The notes beneath the pieces were generated by a model. The model worked only from the letters and a program-made list of their open reading frames with translations. It made no database searches and was not told where the DNA came from. Position numbers and translations under genes: made by a program. A DNA stretch of 6,153 nucleotides from Clostridiales bacterium (GTDB lineage: Bacteria; Bacillota; Clostridia; Oscillospirales; QAMX01): NCBI GenBank assembly GCA_016285815.1, contig JAEERN010000142.1:1-6153 (forward strand), read 5' to 3'. Shown here one piece after another: positions 1 through 4,745 of this stretch. Numbering within the stretch: position 1 is the first letter of the stretch; each line of letters opens with the position of its first letter.

Positions 1-144
1 GAGGCGGCGGCCCAGCACGGCCACGGACGCGCCGCAGGCCGCCAGCGCTCTGGCGAAGCCGGAGCAGAGCACGCCGCTGCCGCCGGTGACGACGGCCACC
101 TTGCCGCCGAGGTCCACCGAAAAGGGAAGGAACGGTTTTTCCAT
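1..144 (-). CDS. short-chain dehydrogenase/reductase, N-terminal 48 residues (runs off the window)
   Basis: This is the beginning of a classical SDR oxidoreductase, a cytosolic NAD(P)(H)-dependent enzyme. The start is the ATG at 144-142, with AGGAG about 7 bases upstream. The frame is open to the window edge. Residues 10-21 (VDLGGKVAVVTG) form the first beta strand of a Rossmann fold and lead into the dinucleotide-binding loop. That loop reads TGGSGVLCSG (residues 20-29) in place of the classical TGxxxGxG. The second strand, ASVAVLGRR (39-47), ends in Gly-Arg-Arg rather than an acidic residue, which hints at NADP(H) preference. As I recall, the TGG-x-GVL loop occurs in SDRs annotated as mannonate/fructuronate oxidoreductases in Firmicutes, but 48 residues do not fix the substrate. 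The gene follows the ribulokinase gene by 38 bases and is probably the third gene of the sugar operon, where it could reduce or oxidise a keto-sugar or polyol. Confidence 0.85.
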   Translation of the reverse strand, partial: MEKPFLPFSVDLGGKVAVVTGGSGVLCSGFARALAACGASVAVLGRRL

Positions 145-164
145 AGCGATTCTCCTTTTGTTCT

Positions 165-178
165 CCGCCGGACGGCGG
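165..178 (-). other. short intercistronic hairpin between kinase and SDR genes
   Basis: CCGCC at 165-169 pairs with GGCGG at 174-178 around a 4-base loop. It lies 4 bases past the kinase stop codon and just before the SDR ribosome binding site. No T-run follows on the minus strand, so it does not look like an intrinsic terminator. It may only cap or stabilise the 3' end of the kinase message. Confidence 0.4.
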
Positions 179-182
179 GGGA

Positions 183-1850
183 TCAGGCGTTCTGCTCGCG
201 CTTGAGGGCGCGGAGCCGTTTCATGCAGTCGTTGGCGCCGCGGCCGAAGGTGTCGTGCAGGATCGTATACTCTTCATAGAGCCTGTCGTAGATCGCGCTG
301 TTCTCCGGGATGGGGCGATAGACGGTGTCCTTCAGGCTGGACATGTGCTCGGCGGCCTCGCCGATGGTGTCGTAGCCGCCGGCGGCCTTGCCCGCCGCCA
401 CGGCGCCGAACATGGCCGAGCCCAGCGCGCAGGCCTGCGCACTGCCGGAAATGCGGATCTCGCGGTGGGTCACGTCGGCGTAGATCTGCATCATCATCTC
501 GTCCTTCTCCGCGATGCCGCCCGCGGCGATCAGCTCATCGACGGGCACGCCGTACCGCTCGAAGGTGTCGATGATCATGCGGGTGCCGAAGGCGGTGGCC
601 TCGATGAGCGCGCGGTAGAGCTCTTCCGGCTTGGTGGTCAGGCTCATGCCGATGAACAGGCCGGACAGGTCCGCGTCCACCAGGACCGAGCGGTTGCCGT
701 TCCACCAGTCCAGCGCCAGAAGGCCGCTCTGGCCCGGCTTCTGCGAGGCGACCTTTTCGCGCAGCAGCTTGTGGATGGAGATGCCGCGGGCCGCGGCCTC
801 GTCCCGGTAAGAGGCGGGCACCAGGTTCTTGACGAACCAGTCGAAGTGGTCGCCCACACAGGACTGGCCGGCCTCATAGCCGAACAGTCCGCCGATGATG
901 CCGTCCTCGACGACGCCGCAGGTGCCGGGGACCAGCTTTTCCTCGCTGCCCAGCAGCATGTGACAGGTGGAGGTGCCCATGATCATCAGCATCCGGCCCG
1001 GCGTGGTGATGCCCGCGGCGGGGACCGCCACGTGGGCGTCGATGTTGGCCATGCCGACGGCCGTTCCGGGCAGCAGCCCGCAGAGCCGGGCGCCGGCCTC
1101 GCTGATCTCGCCGGCCTTGCCACCCAGCGCGTAGACGTCCGGGGACAGCTTTTCCTCGACGATGTTCTCAAGCCGGGGATCCAGCGCGCGGAAGAACGCT
1201 TTGGAGGGGTATCCCTCGCGCTTGTGCCACATGGCCTTATAGCCGGCGGCGCAGGCGTTGCGCCGCTCGTTCCCGGTGAGCATCAGAACAATCCAGTCGC
1301 CGGCCTCGATGAGCTTGTCGGCGCGCGCGTAAAGCGCGGGGGCCTCGTTCAGCAGCTGCCAGGCCTTGGGGTACAGCCACTCGCTGGAGACCTTTCCGCC
1401 GTAACGGGACAGGCGCACGGGGTCCATGGTCTGGGCCAGCGCGTTGAGCTTGTCCGCCTCGGGCTGGGCGGCGTGGTGCTTCCAGAGCTTGACGTAGGCG
1501 TGGGGCTCGTGCTCGTATTCGGGCAGGAAGCACAGGGGCGTGCCGTCGGCCAGCACGGGGATCATGGTGCAGGCGGTGAAGTCCACCGCGACGCCCACCA
1601 CGTCGGCGGGGTCCACGCGGGCCTCGGCCAGAACGGCGGGGACCGTCTCGGCCAGGACCTCGAGATAGTCGCGGGGGTGCTGAAGCGCCCAGTCGGGGGG
1701 CAGCTTGGTGACGCCGTCGGGCAGGACCTCGTCCATGACGGCGTGGGAGTACATCTTGACCGCGGTGGCGACTTCGCGCCCGGTCTCCACCTCGACGAGG
1801 AGGGCGCGGCCGCTCAGCGTTCCGAAATCGATGCCGATGGAGTATTTCAT
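183..1850 (-). CDS. araB: ribulokinase, AraB-type FGGY carbohydrate kinase
   Basis: ATP-dependent kinase that phosphorylates a 2-ketopentose (classically L-ribulose) at O5. It is cytosolic and 555 residues long, against about 566 for E. coli AraB. The N-terminal FGGY domain opens with the phosphate loop IGIDFGT (residues 5-11). AraB landmarks follow: QHPRDYLE, a GGKVSSEW segment matching E. coli GGIYSSEW, AGYKAMWH, the likely catalytic-base segment NIDAHVAV (Asp271), MGTSTCH, EAGQSCVGD, LDWWNGNRS, and the C-terminal ATP-site motif AAGGIAEKDEMMMQ. The ATG at 1850 is chosen because it starts the conserved domain directly. A longer reading from 1934 would begin inside a perfect hairpin. The ribosome binding site AAAGGA (1869-1864) is unusually far, 13 bases upstream, suggesting modest initiation. 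The gene lies 123 bases after fucI and precedes an SDR gene, with no araA or araD visible. Its true substrate could be D-ribulose, L-ribulose or L-fuculose; the AraB family call is firm, the substrate is not. Confidence 0.9.
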   Translation of the reverse strand: MKYSIGIDFGTLSGRALLVEVETGREVATAVKMYSHAVMDEVLPDGVTKLPPDWALQHPRDYLEVLAETVPAVLAEARVDPADVVGVAVDFTACTMIPVLADGTPLCFLPEYEHEPHAYVKLWKHHAAQPEADKLNALAQTMDPVRLSRYGGKVSSEWLYPKAWQLLNEAPALYARADKLIEAGDWIVLMLTGNERRNACAAGYKAMWHKREGYPSKAFFRALDPRLENIVEEKLSPDVYALGGKAGEISEAGARLCGLLPGTAVGMANIDAHVAVPAAGITTPGRMLMIMGTSTCHMLLGSEEKLVPGTCGVVEDGIIGGLFGYEAGQSCVGDHFDWFVKNLVPASYRDEAAARGISIHKLLREKVASQKPGQSGLLALDWWNGNRSVLVDADLSGLFIGMSLTTKPEELYRALIEATAFGTRMIIDTFERYGVPVDELIAAGGIAEKDEMMMQIYADVTHREIRISGSAQACALGSAMFGAVAAGKAAGGYDTIGEAAEHMSSLKDTVYRPIPENSAIYDRLYEEYTILHDTFGRGANDCMKRLRALKREQNA

Positions 1851-1916
1851 AGTCGTTTCAGGATCCTTTCTGACCGCCCGGCAGGGGGCGGCGTGATGGG
1901 CGCGGAGAGAAGGAAA

Positions 1917-1949
1917 GTCCCCCCGCCCGCGCAAGTCGGGCGGGGGGAC
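1917..1949 (-). terminator. strong hairpin between fucI and kinase gene (attenuator or mRNA-stabilising element)
   Basis: GTCCCCCCGCCC (1917-1928) pairs perfectly over 12 bp with GGGCGGGGGGAC (1938-1949) around a 9-base loop. On the transcribed minus strand it begins 24 bases after the fucI stop and is followed by TTTCCTTCTC. That tract is pyrimidine-rich but has only three consecutive T, so termination is likely partial at best. Such an element could lower expression of the downstream kinase and SDR relative to fucI, or protect the fucI 3' end from exonucleases. Confidence 0.6.
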
Positions 1950-1973
1950 GGAAACGCGGGATCGAAGGCCGGC

Positions 1974-3761
1974 TCAGATCTGCTTGTAAAGCGGTCCGAA
2001 GTTGGCGCAGGCGCGATAGTCGGCGCCCTCGGGATCCTTGGTGCCGAACGCGCCCCACGCGCTCGGCCGGAAGATCTTGTCGGTGGGCACGTTGTGCATG
2101 GCCACCGGGATGCGCAGCATGGAGGCCAGCGTGATCAGGTCGGCGCCCACATGGCCGAAGCAGAGCGAGCAGTGGTTGGCGCCCCAGTTGGCCATGACGC
2201 TGTAAACGTCCTTGAAGGCGGGGTTCGTCTCGTCGATGCGCGGCGCGAACCAGGTGGTGGGCCAGGTGGGGTCGGTGCGCTCCCAGATGGCCTTGGCGGC
2301 CTCGGGATCCACGTCGCAGCTCCAGCCCTCGGCGATCTGAAGCATGGGCCCGAGGCCCTTGACGATGTTCAGACGGACCATGGTGAGCGGCATGCCGCCC
2401 TTGGACAGGAAGCGGGAGGAGAAGCCGCCGCCGCGGAAATAGCCCAGGCTGGCCGGGCCCCACTGGGTGGCCTTCAGCATCTTGTCGACCTCTTCGTCGC
2501 TGATGTCCCAGAAGGGCTTCATGACGGGGTTGCCGTTCTCGTCGGTGCACTCGCCGGAGCCGTCCAGAGCGGCGGCGCCGGAGTTGATCATGTGGATGAC
2601 GCCGTTGGCGGCCAGACCGGTCAGCTCTTTGCCGGTGCAGCGTTTGACGGACTCGGGGGACCAGTAGGTGCGGACGTCGCAGAAGATCTGGGCCATGTTG
2701 GTCAGCAGATAGCCGAACAGCATGGACACGCCGTTGAGGCTGTCGTTCTCCGTGGCGACGACATAGGGCGAACGCCGGCCGTTCCAGTCGAAGCTGGTGT
2801 TGAGGGTGGCCTCGAGATAGTCGCCGTTGCAGCGATAGTCGGTCCACTGGCGCTGTCCCTGGAAGCCGGAGAGGATGGCGTTGTGGCCCAGGCTCTCCTC
2901 CGGCCAGCCCATCTCGGCCAGCTTCGGGTTGCCTTCCATCAGATCCTTGGCGATGAGGGCCATCTTGACGCAGTCTTCCCACTCGCGGTCCTTCTGTTCA
3001 CGGCTGTGCTGCTTTTCCGGGGCGTTCCAGTCGGTGAACTCGGGGTGCGTGGCCTTGGTCCAGGCCAGCGCCTTTTCAAACTCCTCGTGGTCGTAGATGC
3101 CCAGCTCCATGCGGCGGGTGAACTCGGACAGGTCGATGTACTCGTTGCGCATGCCCAGATAGTCGTAGAAGAAGTTGGGATCCACGACGCTGCCGGCGAT
3201 GCCCATGGCCACGGTGCCCATGGCCAGATAGCTCTTGTCCTTCATGATGGCGACGGCCAGCGCGGCGCGGGCGAAGCGCAGGATCTTCTCGGCGGCGTCG
3301 GCCGGGACGCTGGTGTTGTCGGCGTCCTGGACCTCGTGGCCGTAGATCGAGAAGGCGGGCAGGCCCTTCTGGCTGTGTCCGGCCAGAGCGGCGGCCAGAT
3401 ACACGGCGCCGGGACGCTCGGTGGCGTTCAGACCGTAGATCGCCTTGGGGCGGGTGGGATGCATGTCGATGGTCTCCGTGCCGTAGCACCAGCAGGTGGT
3501 GACGGAGATGGAGGCGCCGACGTTGTTTTCCGAGAATTTCTTTTCGCAGGCGGCGGCTTCGGCCACGCGGCCGATGGTGCTGTCGGCGATGACGCAGCGG
3601 ACGGGAGTGCCGTCCGGATAGCGGAGGTTCTCGGTGATCAGGGCGGCGACATTCCTTGCGGTGGCCATGACCTGGTCTTCGAGGCTCTCGCGGACGCCGT
3701 TCATGCGGCCGTCAATGATGGGGCGAATGCCGATCGCGGGAAAATCCTTGATCTTGTTCAT
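1974..3761 (-). CDS. fucI: L-fucose isomerase / D-arabinose isomerase
   Basis: Cytosolic Mn-dependent aldose-ketose isomerase. The family converts L-fucose to L-fuculose and commonly also D-arabinose to D-ribulose. The product is 595 residues (E. coli FucI is 591) and aligns by eye over its whole length. Matching blocks include IGIRPIIDGRMNGVRESLE, TTCWCYGTETIDM, NATERPGAVYLAAALAGHSQ, AFSIYGHEVQDAD, GIAGSVVD, ATENDSLNG, DVRTYWSPE, YFRGGGFSSRFL, TWPTTWFAPR and VMANWGANH. The metal ligands known from E. coli (Glu337, Asp361, His528) correspond to Glu338, Asp362 and His530, so the enzyme should be active. The start is the ATG at 3761-3759, with AGGAGG at 3774-3769 and a 7-base spacer. It is the first gene of the minus-strand operon, ahead of the AraB-type kinase. 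No fuculose aldolase or fucose regulator is visible here, so whether fucose or D-arabinose is the physiological substrate is open. Confidence 0.97.
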   Translation of the reverse strand: MNKIKDFPAIGIRPIIDGRMNGVRESLEDQVMATARNVAALITENLRYPDGTPVRCVIADSTIGRVAEAAACEKKFSENNVGASISVTTCWCYGTETIDMHPTRPKAIYGLNATERPGAVYLAAALAGHSQKGLPAFSIYGHEVQDADNTSVPADAAEKILRFARAALAVAIMKDKSYLAMGTVAMGIAGSVVDPNFFYDYLGMRNEYIDLSEFTRRMELGIYDHEEFEKALAWTKATHPEFTDWNAPEKQHSREQKDREWEDCVKMALIAKDLMEGNPKLAEMGWPEESLGHNAILSGFQGQRQWTDYRCNGDYLEATLNTSFDWNGRRSPYVVATENDSLNGVSMLFGYLLTNMAQIFCDVRTYWSPESVKRCTGKELTGLAANGVIHMINSGAAALDGSGECTDENGNPVMKPFWDISDEEVDKMLKATQWGPASLGYFRGGGFSSRFLSKGGMPLTMVRLNIVKGLGPMLQIAEGWSCDVDPEAAKAIWERTDPTWPTTWFAPRIDETNPAFKDVYSVMANWGANHCSLCFGHVGADLITLASMLRIPVAMHNVPTDKIFRPSAWGAFGTKDPEGADYRACANFGPLYKQI

Positions 3762-3839
3762 GAAGTGTCCTCCTGTAAGAATGATGGGCGGCCGCGTCGG
3801 CCCGGGAAAAGGCGCGGCGCGCTCTTATGCACTGTCTCC

Positions 3840-3868
3840 ATTTTATCATATCGGAAGCGGGATTACAA
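3840..3868 (-). promoter_or_regulatory. predicted sigma-70-type promoter of the fucI operon
   Basis: On the minus strand the -35 box TTGTAA (3868-3863, 4/6 to consensus) and the -10 box TAAAAT (3845-3840, 5/6) are separated by exactly 17 bp. Transcription would start near 3833, giving a leader of about 70 bases before the fucI ATG. An overlapping TATGAT (3851-3846) is an alternative -10, but its spacing to TTGTAA is too short. A near-identical octamer, CCGTCTCC (3869-3876) and CTGTCTCC (3832-3839), brackets the core promoter and might be regulatory. I see no obvious catabolite-response (cre) site. Confidence 0.6.
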
Positions 3869-3966
3869 CCGTCTCCGGGGGGCGGCGGGCGAAAAATTTT
3901 TGCGCCGCGGCGGCCTCCCGCGCCCGGCGCGCCGAAAAAAAACGCGGTCCCCGGCGCAAAAAAACC

Positions 3967-3995
3967 TTGACAACGGCGGGAAAGGCGCGTATAAT
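3967..3995 (+). promoter_or_regulatory. consensus sigma-70 promoter of the metal-efflux operon
   Basis: TTGACA (3967-3972) and TATAAT (3990-3995) both match consensus 6/6, with an optimal 17-bp spacer. The start point is expected near 4002. A run of seven A (3958-3964) lies directly upstream. Such a strong promoter makes sense only under tight repression, which fits the palindromic operator that begins a few bases past the start point. Confidence 0.93.
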
Positions 3996-4008
3996 GACGG
4001 TGTGAGGG

Positions 4009-4037
4009 TTGAATGATTGCTCAACTGTTGAACGATC
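4009..4037 (+). promoter_or_regulatory. operator O1, predicted binding site of the CadC-like repressor
   Basis: An imperfect palindrome spans 4015-4037, centred on 4026. Its inner 11 bases, TCAACTGTTGA (4021-4031), form a perfect odd-length palindrome, and GAT/ATC match at the outer edges. The site lies between the predicted transcription start and the ribosome binding site, so a bound repressor would block initiation or early elongation. The reverse complement of 4009-4032 matches the second operator (4430-4453) at 18 of 24 positions, with 15 of 17 in the first part. That supports a specific site rather than a chance palindrome. ArsR/SmtB proteins characteristically bind such sites next to their own promoter. 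Confidence 0.8.
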
Positions 4038-4042
4038 GGAGG
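4038..4042 (+). promoter_or_regulatory. ribosome binding site that sets the repressor start at GTG 4049
   Basis: GGAGG is followed by a 6-base spacer and GTG at 4049-4051. An in-frame ATG at 4013 would add 12 residues encoded inside the operator. It would also sit only about 11 bases from the predicted 5' end of the mRNA. The GTG start puts the metal-binding residues at the same numbers as in CadC, which settles the choice. Confidence 0.85.
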
Positions 4043-4048
4043 TGCGCC

Positions 4049-4402
4049 GTGAGAGACCGGGATCTGTGCGACTGCGAAGTCATCCACGAAGAGGCCGTGG
4101 CCGAGGTCTGCGAAAAGCTCGAAGCGCCCAAGGTCTACGACGATCTGGCGGCGCTGCTGCGGCTGTTCGGCGACGGGACGCGGGCAAAGCTGCTCCACGC
4201 GCTGGAGCAGCGCGAGCTGTGCGTCTGCGATCTGGCGGCGCTGCTGGGCGTCACCAAGTCGGCGGTCTCGCACCAGCTCAAGGCCCTGAAGATGGCCGAT
4301 CTGGTCAAAAACCGCCGGGAGGGACAGGTCGTCTACTATTCGCTGGCGGACGATCACGTCAAGGCCATCCTGGACATGGGGTTCGAGCACCTGAAAGAGT
4401 GA
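4049..4402 (+). CDS. cadC: CadC-like ArsR/SmtB-family metal-sensing repressor
   Basis: Dimeric winged-helix repressor expected to bind operator DNA when metal-free and to release it on binding Cd, Pb or Zn. The protein has 117 residues, against 122 for CadC of plasmid pI258. An N-terminal tail carries Cys7, Cys9 and His13. The central motif ELCVCDLA (56-63) supplies Cys58 and Cys60. The recognition helix is VTKSAVSHQLKAL (68-80), followed by the wing RREGQVVYYSL (89-99). Counted from the GTG start, Cys7, Cys58 and Cys60 (thiolate site) and Asp101, His103, His114 and Glu117 (the C-terminal helix Zn site) fall at CadC's own ligand numbers. CadC's Cys11 is replaced by Val, with Cys9 as the likely substitute. 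The gene is first in the operon, downstream of operator O1, so it should be autoregulated. A clostridial zinc or arsenic sensor is a less likely reading because ArsR alone would not need the C-terminal helix ligands. Confidence 0.93.
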   Translation: MRDRDLCDCEVIHEEAVAEVCEKLEAPKVYDDLAALLRLFGDGTRAKLLHALEQRELCVCDLAALLGVTKSAVSHQLKALKMADLVKNRREGQVVYYSLADDHVKAILDMGFEHLKE

Positions 4403-4419
4403 GGGGCCCCCTCTTTTTT
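4401..4419 (+). terminator. GC palindrome plus T-run at the repressor stop (possible attenuator)
   Basis: GAGGGGCCCCCTC (4401-4413) overlaps the repressor stop codon and is directly followed by six T (4414-4419). A 6-bp pairing would leave only a one-base loop, so the real stem is nearer 4 bp, possibly extended by AAAGAG (4394-4399) pairing with CTCTTT. It looks like a weak intrinsic terminator that would reduce transcription into the HMA and ATPase genes rather than end it. Confidence 0.5.
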
Positions 4420-4429
4420 GCCCTGAAAG

Positions 4430-4453
4430 TTGAACAGTTGCGCAATTGCGCAA
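4430..4453 (+). promoter_or_regulatory. operator O2, second predicted repressor site ahead of the HMA gene
   Basis: Three 8-base units lie in tandem: TTGAACAG (4430-4437), then TTGCGCAA twice (4438-4445 and 4446-4453). The last two units form a perfect 16-bp palindrome. The first 17 bases match the reverse complement of operator O1 at 15 positions. I find no good promoter here; a TAAACA at 4458 lacks a proper -35 box. The site may therefore act as a roadblock or looping partner, or repress a weak internal promoter. Confidence 0.75.
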
Positions 4454-4484
4454 ACGCTAAACAAAAAACAGAAGGGAAACGGAC

Positions 4485-4700
4485 ATGAAAAAGAAATTGC
4501 ACTGCGAGGTGGACTGCGCCAACTGCGCGGCCAAGCTGGAGGACGCCATCAAAAAGGTGGACGGCGTGCAGGATGCGAACGTCAATTTCCTGACCCAGAA
4601 GCTGACGCTGACGGCCGCAGACGAGCGGTTCGACGAGGTGCTGGCCGCCGTGATCAAGGCGGCGAAAAAGGTCGAGCCGGACGCGGTGATCTCCGCCTGA
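4485..4700 (+). CDS. stand-alone heavy-metal-associated (HMA) domain protein
   Basis: Small cytosolic metal-binding protein of 71 residues with the ferredoxin-like HMA fold. The metal loop is VDCANCAAKLE (residues 9-19), giving the CxxC pair Cys11 and Cys14. An extra Cys7 lies just before it. The typical GVQDANVNFLTQKLTL strand-turn-strand follows. The DCANCA form is that of the N-terminal domains of CadA/ZntA-type ATPases, unlike the MTCxxC loop usual in copper chaperones, so Cd/Zn/Pb handling is favoured over copper. The start is the ATG at 4485, with AAGGG at 4472-4476 and an 8-base spacer. The gene lies 82 bases after the repressor and 45 bases before the ATPase, in the same frame as the ATPase and separated from it by one UGA. 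It probably supplies in trans the metal-binding domain that the ATPase lacks. Confidence 0.92.
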   Translation: MKKKLHCEVDCANCAAKLEDAIKKVDGVQDANVNFLTQKLTLTAADERFDEVLAAVIKAAKKVEPDAVISA

Positions 4701-4708
4701 CGGGGCGG

Positions 4709-4728
4709 CGCTCCCGGCCGCGGGAGCG
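4709..4728 (+). other. 8-bp hairpin between HMA and ATPase genes
   Basis: CGCTCCCG (4709-4716) pairs perfectly with CGGGAGCG (4721-4728) around a GCCG loop. It begins 8 bases after the HMA stop UGA and ends just before the ATPase ribosome binding site. No T-run follows, so it is not an intrinsic terminator. It may stabilise the HMA message, modulate ATPase initiation, or favour readthrough of the UGA. Confidence 0.6.
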
Positions 4729-4745
4729 GGAGAGGAGGAGGAAGC

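Larger units (their letters stand above)
3762..4048. other. divergent intergenic region between sugar and metal operons
   Basis: 287 bases with no convincing gene. It carries the fucI ribosome binding site (3769-3774), a minus-strand promoter (3840-3868), a very GC-rich core with a 10-bp AAAAATTTTT palindrome (3892-3901), A-runs at 3935-3942 and 3958-3964, the consensus plus-strand promoter (3967-3995) and the first metal operator with the repressor's ribosome binding site. The A-run at 3958-3964 lies just upstream of the plus-strand -35 box, where it could act as an UP-like element. Both operons therefore start from this region, but nothing seen links their regulation. Confidence 0.7.

Noticed and set aside
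1851..1934. A 28-residue N-terminal extension of the ribulokinase starting at an ATG at 1934
   Set aside because: The extension is not like the family N-terminus, would begin inside the 1917-1949 hairpin and has no matching ribosome binding site. The conserved domain starts exactly at the ATG at 1850.
3935..3964. A-runs next to GC-rich sequence as a minus-strand intrinsic terminator
   Set aside because: No clean stem can be formed beside either T-run on the minus strand, and no minus-strand gene ends there. An upstream promoter role for the A-run at 3958-3964 fits better.
255..4016. An unbroken plus-strand reading frame of about 1250 codons covering the sugar operon
   Set aside because: It lies antisense to fucI and the kinase gene, whose protein matches are unambiguous. 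Its translation is low-complexity, rich in Gly, Ala, Val, His and Asp. High-G+C codon bias routinely leaves such antisense frames open.
4013..4048. An ATG at 4013 as start of the repressor gene
   Set aside because: It would lie within the operator and very near the predicted 5' end of the mRNA. The GTG at 4049 has a strong GGAGG at ideal spacing and restores CadC residue numbering. A GAGGG at 4004-4008 leaves slight doubt.
4430..4463. A separate sigma-70 promoter for the HMA/ATPase genes inside O2
   Set aside because: TTGAAC or TTGCGC as -35 boxes have no acceptable -10 at 16-18 bp. TAAACA at 4458 would need an unmatched -35 box. A weak promoter cannot be excluded, but it is not supported.
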